A stretch of DNA of 13,482 nt. Origin: Clostridia bacterium. GTDB lineage: Bacteria; Bacillota_A; Clostridia; Peptostreptococcales; JAAYPU01. A program made the translations under genes and the position numbers. Every line of letters starts with the position of its first letter. Positions within the stretch are counted from its first letter, which is position 1. The stretch lies in assembly GCA_022360735.1 (NCBI GenBank), contig JAKSCF010000120.1:1-13482 (forward strand), in the 5' to 3' direction. Positions 1 through 7,444 of this stretch are shown here, piece after piece. Below the pieces are notes generated by a model, which saw only the letters and a list, made by a program, of their open reading frames with translations, was not told the DNA's origin and searched no databases.

Positions 1-31
1 AAAGAAAACCCTTTTTGCATTAAGGATTTTC
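1..31 (-). terminator. possible rho-independent terminator at window edge
   Basis: Read on the minus strand, GAAAATCCTT (31 to 22) pairs with AAGGGTTTTC (13 to 4) around an 8-nt loop, using one G-U wobble, and the window then ends in TTT. On the plus strand the same position would be an A-C mismatch, so the fold suits minus-strand RNA. The U tract cannot be judged because the window ends here. It could be a back-up terminator for the walRK transcript or belong to something outside the window. No coding signal was seen in 1-61. Confidence 0.3.
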
Positions 32-61
32 TAGGACTTTTTACAATCAGTCAATATATTC

Positions 62-88
62 AAAAAACTAGCTGATTATCAGCAGTTT
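62..88 (-). terminator. rho-independent terminator after the PH-domain gene
   Basis: On the minus strand AAACTGCTGA, loop TAA, then TCAGC and AGTTT with one bulged T form a 10-bp stem that runs into a TTTTTT tract. It lies about 40 nt after the stop codon of the PH-domain gene and so probably ends the walR-walK transcript. Confidence 0.6.
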
Positions 89-125
89 GAAAGTATATTT
101 ATAAACATATTATTTTAACTATAAA

Positions 126-569
126 TTACATATAAACATCTTTGCTTACTTGAATTTTAGGATTTTGAGCTAGCAGTGCATCTATAAAACCTCTTTTATT
201 CTTAGGAGATACAACAATTCTTTTATTGCCAACTCTCAGCAAAATAGCATTTGTAAAAGAAAACGACGGTGAAAAAAGAATATTTCTGGTTTTCTCAATA
301 CTGGAAATGTATTGAATCGGTACTTTATTTCTAAAGGGGCCTGACCAAGTCACCAGTAACCCATCTAAAACCAAGTAGTTGGTTTTAAACCATATCCACC
401 CAATAAAAAACAGAATAAACCCCATCATTCCTTTTATGCTGTTTGGTGCTCCTCCCACATAGCTATTATAAAATGCCATACCTATGGTAAGCCAAACAAG
501 GACTGTAATCCACCAATCATGCTTACAAGGAAAAAGTTCTTTGTTTAAGTGCTTATTTTTAAACAGCAT
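126..569 (-). CDS. membrane protein with bacterial PH domain (DUF1200/bPH_4-like)
   Basis: A 147-residue protein with no known enzymatic role. Two hydrophobic helices (about residues 19-36 and 46-62) anchor it in the membrane. The remaining C-terminal half has the pattern of the short bacterial PH domain family: YLVLDG-LLVTWSGPF, then VPIQYISSIEKTRN, then a basic strand and SPKNKRGFIDALL at the end. This ordering (LxIxxG, IPxxxIxxIxxTR, ISPKxxxxFIxxL) is what I use to call it. Known members are small membrane-associated proteins; their ligand is generally unknown. The start is supported by AAGGAG 8 nt upstream. It follows walK by 85 nt on the same strand, so it may be the last gene of the walRK transcript, although a stable hairpin lies in the gap. 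A link to cell-envelope sensing is inference from position only. Confidence 0.75.
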   Translation of the reverse strand: MLFKNKHLNKELFPCKHDWWITVLVWLTIGMAFYNSYVGGAPNSIKGMMGFILFFIGWIWFKTNYLVLDGLLVTWSGPFRNKVPIQYISSIEKTRNILFSPSFSFTNAILLRVGNKRIVVSPKNKRGFIDALLAQNPKIQVSKDVYM

Positions 570-594
570 ATTAACAGCTCCTTATCTACTAAAT

Positions 595-634
595 TAGGTG
601 ATATGAGATATAGCAATATGCCTCATACCACCTA
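595..634 (-). repeat. long intergenic inverted repeat (RNA hairpin) between walK and the PH gene
   Basis: TAGGTGGTATGAG (634 to 622) pairs with CTCATATCACCTA (607 to 595) on the minus strand, 13 bp with a single G-U wobble, and an inner ATAT/ATAT pairing extends the stem. On the plus strand the wobble becomes an A-C mismatch, so the fold favours the walK-PH transcript. There is only ATTT after it, so it is a poor terminator. It may be an attenuator, processing site or mRNA-stabilising element. Confidence 0.55.
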
Positions 635-654
635 TTTTACGTTACTTAATCCTA

Positions 655-2469
655 TCATAAATTGTCAGAATTATCAATGTCATTGTCTACTATTGGTAGT
701 GTAATAGTAGCTGTTGTCCCATTCCCTTCCTGACTTTCAATGGTTATATCGCCGCCATGCTCTTGAATAATTTGTTTCGCTATAGATAGTCCAAGACCTG
801 TTCCGCCTAAAACCCGTGATCTGGCTTTGTCCACACGGTAAAACCTTTCAAACAACCTAGGTATGTCTTCTTCCGGAATACCTATTCCGTTATCTCCAAT
901 AACAATATGTGCTTCGTTTTCTTTTCTCACTGTATCAATATCTATTCTTCCGCCTTCTTGTGTATACTTAATGGCATTACTCAATATGTTTAGAATTACC
1001 TGATCGATTCTATCTTTGTCAACATAAACAGGAATATATTCACTTTCTTTATACAGCTTATTTAAATACTGATTTTTGTTTTTTACATTGATTTGAATTT
1101 TAAGAACAGCTGTTTTAACAATATCTAATAAGTTATTGTTAGATTTGTTCCACTTTTCTCTTTTGTAATCTAATCGTGACAACTGAAGTAAATCTTTAAC
1201 CAACCGACCCATTCTATCAGATTCACTGTCGACAACCATTAAAAATTGTATGGCCATTTCCTTATCTTCAATTGCGCCATCCAGTAAAGTTTCTGTATAG
1301 CTTTTTATACTGGTTAACGGTGTTTTAAGCTCATGGGAAACATTGGCAACAAATTCCCTCTGCATGTTTTCGAATTTTTGACGTTTCGTTATGTCCTGTA
1401 TCACCATAACAATACCTATATTGTTAGCATTTTCGTCTTTAAAAGGTGCATATCGGGCTAAAAAAACCGATTTGCCATATTCAAAATTTTCTCTGCCTTC
1501 CCATACTTCCATATTGTTTTTTATATATTCTAATGTTAATTTCTCACTGTATCGTTTAATAATCTCATCATATGTCTTACAACTGATATCATAGTCACTG
1601 ATTTTAAGCATTTGAATAGCTGCAGGGTTGGCATGAATAATATTACCATTGGTCCCTACAGCAATTAACCCATCTGCCATATATTTAAGTATGGTTTCTA
1701 ATTTACTTTTTTCATTATTGATTTGCAGTAGTGTGGAATCCAGTTTGATTCTTAAAAAATTAAACATCTCAGCCAGTCTGCCTATTTCATCATCTGACTT
1801 GACACTAACTATTTGACTGAAATCTCCTTTTGCCATCCGTTCTGCTTTTTCTGTTACGTCATTTATGGGCACTGTGATGCTTCTAGCTATAAAAAATCCC
1901 AATATAACTGTGATAAAAAGTGCTAGAACTATGGCTTTAATAAAAATCAATTTTGATCTTTCCATAGCATCATAAATACTGGATAAATCTGATCTCAAGT
2001 AAACAATGCCTTTTACCCTATTATCCTCTTTAATAGGATAAACCATATTCATTGTAGGTTTATCCTGTTCCGTAATATGTTTTGATGTCTCAATCCCATT
2101 AAATCCTGCTGTTATCAAATCTGCATCTAAAACATCAATGGCATCTCTGTTTATGAGGCTGCTTGATGATGCAATAATATTAAAGTAATCATCAATAACA
2201 AAAACTTCTTCCTCTATACCCTTTGTCCACGTATCAGCATCACTTTGGATTTCGTTTTTACTTGCAACAATATCATCATATTTTCGAATGGATTCAGAAA
2301 TATGGTTTGTATAGAGTCGTTCAAGATTTTGTTTTACGGTATCTAAGTGATATGCCTCCAGCTGCTGCAGAATAAAAACACCGACAATAATCATTGCAAT
2401 AAAAACTAAGAGGAAATATACAAAGATAATCTTCCATCGAATACTTTTCCACATGTTAATACCCAGCAT
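655..2469 (-). CDS. walK: sensor histidine kinase WalK (YycG/VicK)
   Basis: A 604-residue membrane sensor kinase, the usual size of WalK. Two transmembrane helices (about 14-35 and 173-195) enclose an extracytoplasmic sensor domain of about 135 residues. After TM2 come a HAMP linker (about 195-247), a PAS domain (about 255-360), and the HisKA region with phospho-acceptor His379 in VANVSHELKTPL. The ATPase domain shows the N box NILSNAIKYT (494-503), DNGIGI (526-531), the F-box FERFYRVD and GGTGLGLSI (555-563). It autophosphorylates and passes phosphate to WalR, which in Firmicutes controls peptidoglycan hydrolases. The start at 2469 is chosen because AGGAGG, encoded by the last arginine codons of walR, lies 7 nt upstream; the next Met is residue 6. 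It follows walR by one base. The PAS-containing layout separates it from short PhoR-type kinases lacking HAMP-PAS, but the name rests on architecture and neighbourhood. Confidence 0.92.
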   Translation of the reverse strand: MLGINMWKSIRWKIIFVYFLLVFIAMIIVGVFILQQLEAYHLDTVKQNLERLYTNHISESIRKYDDIVASKNEIQSDADTWTKGIEEEVFVIDDYFNIIASSSSLINRDAIDVLDADLITAGFNGIETSKHITEQDKPTMNMVYPIKEDNRVKGIVYLRSDLSSIYDAMERSKLIFIKAIVLALFITVILGFFIARSITVPINDVTEKAERMAKGDFSQIVSVKSDDEIGRLAEMFNFLRIKLDSTLLQINNEKSKLETILKYMADGLIAVGTNGNIIHANPAAIQMLKISDYDISCKTYDEIIKRYSEKLTLEYIKNNMEVWEGRENFEYGKSVFLARYAPFKDENANNIGIVMVIQDITKRQKFENMQREFVANVSHELKTPLTSIKSYTETLLDGAIEDKEMAIQFLMVVDSESDRMGRLVKDLLQLSRLDYKREKWNKSNNNLLDIVKTAVLKIQINVKNKNQYLNKLYKESEYIPVYVDKDRIDQVILNILSNAIKYTQEGGRIDIDTVRKENEAHIVIGDNGIGIPEEDIPRLFERFYRVDKARSRVLGGTGLGLSIAKQIIQEHGGDITIESQEGNGTTATITLPIVDNDIDNSDNL

Positions 2470-2470
2470 C

Positions 2471-3172
2471 CTACGGCCTCCTAAAATAATATCCTATTCC
2501 TCTTTTTGTCATAATATATTGAGGCGCACTGGAATCATCCTCAATTTTTTCTCTTAGCCGTCGTATGGTTACATCAACGGTTCTGATATCTCCATAGTAT
2601 TCGTATCCCCAAACTTCTTCAAGAAGCTTTTCTCTGGAAAAAACTTGACTTTCCTGTTCTGAAAGATATTTTAATAATTCAAATTCTCGTAAGGTTAAAT
2701 CAATGACTTGATTGTTTTTTAAAACCTCGTATTTGCTTAAATCCACAGTTAAAGCTCCAAAATCCAATATATTCTGTTCTTTACTATTATCTTGAATACT
2801 TGAGAAATCTGTTCTTCTTATATTGGCTTTTATACGAGCAATCAACTCTCTCATTCCAAAAGGTTTTGTTATATAGTCATCTGCTCCCAATTCCAGCCCC
2901 AGCACTTTATCGACTTCCTCTTCCTTGGCTGTCAGCATAAGGATAGGAACAGATGAAGTTTCTCTAATTTTTTTACAAATTTGAAAACCATCTACTTTTG
3001 GAAGCATTATATCTAAAAGAATAAGGTCAGGATCTATATCAAACACCTTTACAAGCGCTTCTTCTCCGTCATAAGCTGTTTCTACGCTGTATCCTTCTTT
3101 TACTAAATTGTATTTTATTATATCTGAAATCGACTTTTCATCTTCTACTATCAATATTCTTTTTTGTTCCAT
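2471..3172 (-). CDS. walR: response regulator WalR (YycF/VicR), OmpR family
   Basis: A 233-residue response regulator. The receiver domain (about 4-118) has the acidic pair Glu10-Asp11, phospho-acceptor Asp54 in LILLDIMLP, Thr81 in MLTAK and Lys103 in ITKPF. The C-terminal winged helix (about 135-231) has LTLREFELLKYL, REKLLEEVWGYEY, the recognition-helix region RTVDVTIRRLREKI and the closing TKRGIGYYF, typical of the OmpR/PhoB class and very close to WalR. In Firmicutes phosphorylated WalR binds tandem TGTWAH half-sites and controls autolysin and wall genes. GGGAG lies 9 nt upstream of the ATG. Its last codons (AGG AGG CCG TAG) carry the ribosome binding site of walK, so the two are translationally coupled. 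It follows the HEMSH peptidase gene by 81 nt and may also have its own promoter there. Confidence 0.93.
   Translation of the reverse strand: MEQKRILIVEDEKSISDIIKYNLVKEGYSVETAYDGEEALVKVFDIDPDLILLDIMLPKVDGFQICKKIRETSSVPILMLTAKEEEVDKVLGLELGADDYITKPFGMRELIARIKANIRRTDFSSIQDNSKEQNILDFGALTVDLSKYEVLKNNQVIDLTLREFELLKYLSEQESQVFSREKLLEEVWGYEYYGDIRTVDVTIRRLREKIEDDSSAPQYIMTKRGIGYYFRRP
2477..2482 (-). promoter_or_regulatory. ribosome binding site of walK inside the 3' end of walR
   Basis: AGGAGG, a perfect Shine-Dalgarno core, is read as two arginine codons of walR and sits 7 nt before the walK ATG. This fixes the walK start at residue 1 (MLGINMWK) and not at the second Met, and indicates coupled translation of regulator and kinase. 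Confidence 0.8.
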
Positions 3173-3199
3173 TCTTTCAACTCCCTATAATAAAGATAT

Positions 3200-3228
3200 A
3201 AAATAAAACTGTCTTCAGTATCTTTCAA
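3200..3228 (-). promoter_or_regulatory. possible sigma-A promoter in front of walR
   Basis: On the minus strand TTGAAA (3228 to 3223, 5 of 6 consensus) is followed after 17 nt by TATTTT (3205 to 3200, 4 of 6). Transcription would begin close to the walR ribosome binding site. The -10 match is modest in AT-rich DNA, so this is tentative; walR may also be read from the promoter of the peptidase gene upstream. Confidence 0.3.
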
Positions 3229-3253
3229 CCCTTTATCTAAATATTTACTGTGA

Positions 3254-4009
3254 TTATTTGAAAATAAAATCGGCTCCTTTATTATTTCCTTCTTCTAAAC
3301 ATTCTAACATATAATTTAGGTATTCCAAATTGTTTTCTTCAATAGTATCTTTTATTAACATAAAAGAAGAATAGTATGCTTTAATCGTATCCAGTTCTGA
3401 AAAATTTTCTTCCAACTCATCTACGGTGTATAAATCATCAAATTGCTGGTGATCTCCTATAACGTAGCCCGTATACAAATACTCAGTATATAAAGCAATC
3501 CCTTCAAAAAACCACTGAGAATGATTCCCTTTTGTAATATCATCTACCATATAATGTGACATTTCGTGGATAATGGGACCTTGCTTTTCAAAAATCTCTG
3601 CTAAGTTTTCTGTTTCATTAATCCATACTTTTGGTGATAATATTTGAATGGTTTTTCCAGTATATACACCCATAGGAACTTTGTCACTTTTTAGAAATAC
3701 GGATTGACTCATTGCTTCTTTGTTAGAATGAATAATGATTGGGATCCTTTTTTCTGATGTGTAGTGATACATATCACTCAAAGATTTATAATATTTTTCT
3801 GCTATGCTTGCTACAAGCTCAGCTTCTTCTATATCTTCATATTTAATAGTAAAGTGTGCGGTATTCAAGCTTTTCATATCTCTTGATACATAAGAATAAT
3901 AAACATTTTGAACAGCACTTTCTACGGAATAAAAAGAAATGTTTGCAGTAAAAAAAAGAAAAATCGCTATAACAGATAGTGCTGCTGCGAAAATAAATCT
4001 TTTCTTCAT
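3254..4009 (-). CDS. membrane-anchored zinc metallopeptidase, peptidase MA-like (HEMSH)
   Basis: A 251-residue protein. Residues 5-27 form a hydrophobic N-terminal segment after MKKR with no clear cleavage site, so a signal anchor or uncleaved signal peptide holding the rest outside the cell. The zinc motif HEMSH is at 148-152 (IIHEMSHYMVDD) and a downstream glutamate (Glu169 in WFFEGIALYTEY) fits the third ligand of gluzincins. The region about 50-230, including HFTIKYEDIEEAE and an HSNKEAM segment before the zinc site, matches the general pattern of the peptidase-MA-like family of clostridial surface proteins. Its substrate is unknown. AAGGAG lies 9 nt before the ATG. It is transcribed in the direction of walR-walK, 81 nt upstream, so it is probably the first gene of that operon; a role in wall or surface-protein quality control is inference. 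Confidence 0.75.
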   Translation of the reverse strand: MKKRFIFAAALSVIAIFLFFTANISFYSVESAVQNVYYSYVSRDMKSLNTAHFTIKYEDIEEAELVASIAEKYYKSLSDMYHYTSEKRIPIIIHSNKEAMSQSVFLKSDKVPMGVYTGKTIQILSPKVWINETENLAEIFEKQGPIIHEMSHYMVDDITKGNHSQWFFEGIALYTEYLYTGYVIGDHQQFDDLYTVDELEENFSELDTIKAYYSSFMLIKDTIEENNLEYLNYMLECLEEGNNKGADFIFK

Positions 4010-4069
4010 TGAAATACACTCCTTCTAGGTTTTATATTATATTTAATTTTTAAAAAAACTTACTAATGC

Positions 4070-4078
4070 ATTATATCA
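4070..4078 (-). promoter_or_regulatory. extended -10 promoter for the HEMSH peptidase (and walRK)
   Basis: TGATATAAT on the minus strand is a perfect extended -10 element (TG, one base, TATAAT). The region 17 nt upstream has no good -35 hexamer, which is acceptable for an extended -10 promoter. The 5' leader would be roughly 55 nt. Confidence 0.45.
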
Positions 4079-4123
4079 TCAATCACCCTATTTTGTGCCT
4101 TACACTTTATGGAAAAATTGTTG

Positions 4124-4134
4124 CCCCTTAGGGG
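4124..4134. repeat. small GC palindrome in the divergent intergenic region
   Basis: CCCC-TTA-GGGG is the only GC-rich patch in the AT-rich stretch between the divergent HEMSH peptidase and S8 protease genes (4010-4326). On the plus strand it is followed by ATATTTTTAT, so it could weakly terminate stray transcripts, or be an operator. The rest of this stretch holds only the two promoters annotated here and no convincing gene. Confidence 0.3.
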
Positions 4135-4266
4135 ATATTTTTATATACGACTGCATTTTAGACCTTTACTTCTAATGTTCTAGAGGATTCTAATACAGTG
4201 TATGAGAAAAACCAACCTTTTAAAACCTGTATGCCTATAGGAATTCCTGTATTTCATATTCTACTT

Positions 4267-4296
4267 TTAACATTACTTATTACACCCGCATATTAT
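4267..4296 (+). promoter_or_regulatory. sigma-A-like promoter of the S8 protease
   Basis: TTAACA (4267-4272, 5 of 6 consensus) and TATTAT (4291-4296, 5 of 6) are separated by 18 nt. Transcription would start near 4303, leaving a leader of about 24 nt that contains GGAG (4315-4318), 8 nt before the ATG at 4327. The promoter lies inside the longer GTG-initiated reading frame and so argues against that longer start. Confidence 0.5.
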
Positions 4297-4326
4297 AAAG
4301 TGAAAAAAATATGTGGAGTGGTTTTA

Positions 4327-5595
4327 ATGAATATAAAAAAAATTCGATCAAAATATATTCATCCAATGGTTGCCGCACGTATTGAATCAGGTACTAAAAA
4401 AACTCTTCCCGTTATAATCTATTCCCACAAAACTATTGAGGCTATAAAGGATTATGTTCAAGAACAAAACGGTAAGATTAAGTATGAACTTCCTTTTATT
4501 AATGCAGTTGCAGCCGAAATTCCGTCAGACAGCGTAGATTCATTAGCTTTTTATAATATGATTAAATATATTGATGACGATACAAAAGTCTTTAAATCTA
4601 TAAATATTGCATCTCAATTTTCAGGCGCTAGAATGGTTAATAATTATGGTTATAAAGGTAAAGATATTGGAATTGCTATTATTGATACCGGTGTAGCCCC
4701 TCATAATGATTTGACAAAGCCATACAATCGAATTGTTGCATTTAAAGATTATGTGAACAACAGAGATGCTCCCTATGACGATGATGGTCATGGAACACAT
4801 GTTGCAGGCATTGCAGCAGGAAATGGGTACTCCAATTCTAAATATAGAGGTATTGCTCCAGAGGCAAATATTATAGGTGTTAAGGTTCTGGATGGTACTG
4901 GAAGCGGTTCTACATCTGACATATTAGCCGGTCTTCAATGGATTATAAATAATAAACAGAAATATAATATTAAAATTGTTAACATGTCTTTAGGTACCCC
5001 AGCAGACGCTGTTTATAGAGAAGATCCTTTAGCGAAAGGTGCTACATCAGCTGTTAATCATGGGTTTACTGTTGTTACCGCTGCTGGCAATAATGGTCCT
5101 CGTATGCGAACCATTAATTCTCCCGGCACAAGCCCTTATGTTATTACAGTAGGTGCAATAAATGACAATCGTACAACTTCATATGATGATATTTTTATTG
5201 CAGATTTTTCTAGTAGAGGCCCCACCAGGTCTGGAGAAGTAAAGCCCGATGTTATGGCTCCAGGGGTAGATATTATATCTTTATCCAATAAAAGCCTTTC
5301 AGGGTATACATCACACTCAGGCACGTCCATGGCAGCACCCATTATCAGCGGCGCTGCTGCACTCATCTATGAAAAAAACGGTGACATATCTACAGAACAA
5401 ATTAAGAGGCTTGTAAAAAATACTGCTATGCCTATCAGAGGTGAATCCAGAATAGCTCAAGGAGCCGGTGTTGCAAACATTCCTCGTATGTTGGACATTA
5501 ATGAAAATCAATCTACTACACCTTCTCCCGGAGACAAATATAATAGGAGAGTTGTAAAAACAGATGTCGTAGATAGTAAGAAATTACCTCTATAA
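4327..5595 (+). CDS. subtilisin-like S8 family serine protease
   Basis: With the start chosen here the protein has 422 residues. The catalytic triad is complete: Asp120 (IAIIDTGVAPH), His155 (DDDGHGTHVAGIAAG) and Ser334 (HSGTSMAAPIISGAAAL); Asn255 in TAAGNNGP is the oxyanion residue. Residues about 25-88 resemble the I9-type propeptide that folds and inhibits subtilases. No signal peptide is seen from this start, as in AprX-like clostridial and Bacillus subtilases, so the enzyme may act inside the cell or leave by another route. The frame is open back to a GTG at 4198, which would add 43 residues with a hydrophobic stretch, but a promoter lies inside that segment and the ATG at 4327 has GGAG 8 nt upstream. 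The C-terminal tail after about 390 is polar and low in complexity. It is a single-gene unit, divergent from the HEMSH peptidase and ending before a strong terminator. Confidence 0.88.
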   Translation: MNIKKIRSKYIHPMVAARIESGTKKTLPVIIYSHKTIEAIKDYVQEQNGKIKYELPFINAVAAEIPSDSVDSLAFYNMIKYIDDDTKVFKSINIASQFSGARMVNNYGYKGKDIGIAIIDTGVAPHNDLTKPYNRIVAFKDYVNNRDAPYDDDGHGTHVAGIAAGNGYSNSKYRGIAPEANIIGVKVLDGTGSGSTSDILAGLQWIINNKQKYNIKIVNMSLGTPADAVYREDPLAKGATSAVNHGFTVVTAAGNNGPRMRTINSPGTSPYVITVGAINDNRTTSYDDIFIADFSSRGPTRSGEVKPDVMAPGVDIISLSNKSLSGYTSHSGTSMAAPIISGAAALIYEKNGDISTEQIKRLVKNTAMPIRGESRIAQGAGVANIPRMLDINENQSTTPSPGDKYNRRVVKTDVVDSKKLPL

Positions 5596-5675
5596 TCCAA
5601 TAATATGAATTTTAATTTGTTTTATTTTTTGCTATAAATGTTTAGTTAATAAATCAACAATAATTATAAATATTG

Positions 5676-5711
5676 AAAAAGAAGGTTATGTTTATACACA
5701 ACCTTCTTTTT
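5676..5711. terminator. bidirectional rho-independent terminator (S8 / M23)
   Basis: AAAAAGAAGGTT (5676-5687) pairs with AACCTTCTTTTT (5700-5711). The symmetric A and T flanks give a U tract in both directions. It sits between the convergent S8 protease and M23 peptidase genes, 80 nt past the first and about 10 nt past the second, and can stop both transcripts. Confidence 0.85.
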
Positions 5712-5721
5712 ATATTTTAAA

Positions 5722-7407
5722 TTAATAACTAACATAATTTAAAGGATTTTGAGGTTTATCACTAACTCTCACTTCAAAATGCACATGGGGCCCTGTAGAT
5801 CTTCCGGTATTGCCTACATCAGCTATTTTTTGACCTTTATATACCTTATCTCCTTTTTTAACATGTACCTTGTTACAATGTCCATATAAGGTTGATTTAT
5901 TTTGTCCATGGTCAATGATGACCGTTAGTCCATAATTGCCTTTCCATCCGGCAAAGGTCACGACACCTCCATCTGAAGCTCTAATGGTTGTCCCTATTGA
6001 CGCAGCTATATCGATTCCTGTATGCATTCTACCCCAACGGTAACCAAATTTTGAAGTTAACCTTCCTCTAGCCGGATTATCAAAGGACCCTGTCCCAATT
6101 AATGGCGGTGGGTCTTTAGTTCCAACCAATACAACTTGTGTTACAGGCTCTTTGATGGTTTTTGATTCTATTTCTTCTCTGGTAACTTCAATACCATTAT
6201 GTCTTTCAACCTCAGCTAATATTTCTTTTTCGCCTTTCTTTCCTCTTAGCTTTATGTTATTTTCACCTTTATAAAGGGCTGCTGTATTTTCATATGTAAT
6301 TTCATAAGGAATCTTTTCAGAATATGTAACCTTTTCCTTAGTCACCACTGTAAGTAAAGGTTTTGGAACAATCAAACTGATTTCCTGACCTATTTGAAGT
6401 CTCTCAGGTTTAACCTTGGGATTAGCCGCTTCTAATTCTTCCGGTGTAATGTTATATTTTTCTGCAATGGTCCAATAGTTTTCTCCCTTTTTTACTTTAT
6501 GCTTTCTCTCTTCGGTAGTTCCTTTAAGTATATAATCCAACATATAATCGAAATTATTTAAAGATGCTAGTACCGTTTCTTCTTCTCTTACATCGATATT
6601 TTCAAGAAAAGATACTTCCTCATATTTTATATGATCATTATCACTGTCTATATATACCTCCTGTACATCTTCAAGAAGCTGTTCTATCTCTTTTTTTGAA
6701 GAAAAATTAACCAGAGGTTCACCTTCTATATACAAACAATAACTTTTGGCTTCTAAATTTTGAAAATATGTAAAATAGCTTAATAATTCATCATCCGGTG
6801 TTACTTCAATCCCAAATTCTTTAACTTGTTCAAACTTTATGTTATCTTTATGAATAATAATATCTGCGCTATATGCAATATCCAATTTATCCTCTATGAT
6901 ATCTACTAAATGGAACACCGTATCTTTATTTTTTACAATACCGATCTCTTCACCATTAAAATATACTTTATAAGCCGTCATATCTTCTATCATCATTTTA
7001 GAAAATATCCCTAATGAAATGACTAATACTGCAATTCCCGCAAAAATGGGTATCTTTTTATTTAAATTTTTATGGCTAAGCTTGAAAAAAGAGAAAACAT
7101 TAATTCTTTCTTTTTTAGAGCTTGTACTATTTTTTATTGATAAAATATCCTTTATTTTTTCTTTAATTTGCTGTATATGATGCTTTGCTTTTTCTAAATA
7201 ATCTTTTGCTAAGCTCTTAATCGTTATTAATTTGTTATTTTCAGCTTGTTTTTTCGCATCATGAATAAGCTTTTCTTTTCTTAATTCATCTAAGTAATGA
7301 GATTGAGCTTTCTGCTTAAGGGCTTTATCCAGCTGAGAAAAGCGATTTTTATCTTCTTTTTTGTGTTTTATATAATCATTCAATAAATTATTTAAATTTT
7401 TATTCAT
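5722..7407 (-). CDS. membrane-anchored LysM-G5-M23 peptidoglycan endopeptidase
   Basis: A 561-residue cell-wall enzyme. A charged, coiled-coil-like cytoplasmic part (1-118) is followed by one transmembrane helix (about 119-140), so the long C-terminal part lies outside. Domains in order: a linker region (about 141-300) with two repeats of the type found before G5 domains, LysM (302-347, HKVKKGENYWTIAEKYNI), G5 (about 350-430) and M23 (about 445-558). The M23 site is intact: His462 and Asp466 (MHTGIDIA) and His543 (HVHFEV) as zinc ligands, with His510 (LYGH) and His541 as catalytic histidines. The family cuts peptide cross-links of peptidoglycan. GGTGGAG precedes the ATG closely. The unusually long N-terminal cytoplasmic helix region (over 100 residues) is atypical and may bind a partner. 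Genes of this type are classic WalR targets, but no TGTWAH tandem site was found upstream. Confidence 0.9.
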   Translation of the reverse strand: MNKNLNNLLNDYIKHKKEDKNRFSQLDKALKQKAQSHYLDELRKEKLIHDAKKQAENNKLITIKSLAKDYLEKAKHHIQQIKEKIKDILSIKNSTSSKKERINVFSFFKLSHKNLNKKIPIFAGIAVLVISLGIFSKMMIEDMTAYKVYFNGEEIGIVKNKDTVFHLVDIIEDKLDIAYSADIIIHKDNIKFEQVKEFGIEVTPDDELLSYFTYFQNLEAKSYCLYIEGEPLVNFSSKKEIEQLLEDVQEVYIDSDNDHIKYEEVSFLENIDVREEETVLASLNNFDYMLDYILKGTTEERKHKVKKGENYWTIAEKYNITPEELEAANPKVKPERLQIGQEISLIVPKPLLTVVTKEKVTYSEKIPYEITYENTAALYKGENNIKLRGKKGEKEILAEVERHNGIEVTREEIESKTIKEPVTQVVLVGTKDPPPLIGTGSFDNPARGRLTSKFGYRWGRMHTGIDIAASIGTTIRASDGGVVTFAGWKGNYGLTVIIDHGQNKSTLYGHCNKVHVKKGDKVYKGQKIADVGNTGRSTGPHVHFEVRVSDKPQNPLNYVSY

Positions 7408-7444
7408 ATATCTCCACCACTATAAAATAGTAACGACCAACAAT

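Noticed and set aside
1..125. A coding gene at the left edge
   Set aside because: A short ATG-initiated minus-strand frame begins near the edge, but it lacks a ribosome binding site and overlaps a hairpin; the stretch is better explained as terminator sequence.
211..222. Possible mobile element or phage content in the window
   Set aside because: No transposase, integrase, terminal repeats or target-site duplications were seen anywhere, and gene order and base composition look uniform.
5136..5511. Minus-strand reading frames of 64-76 codons inside the S8 protease
   Set aside because: They are antisense to the conserved catalytic serine region, which clearly codes on the plus strand; no start signals.
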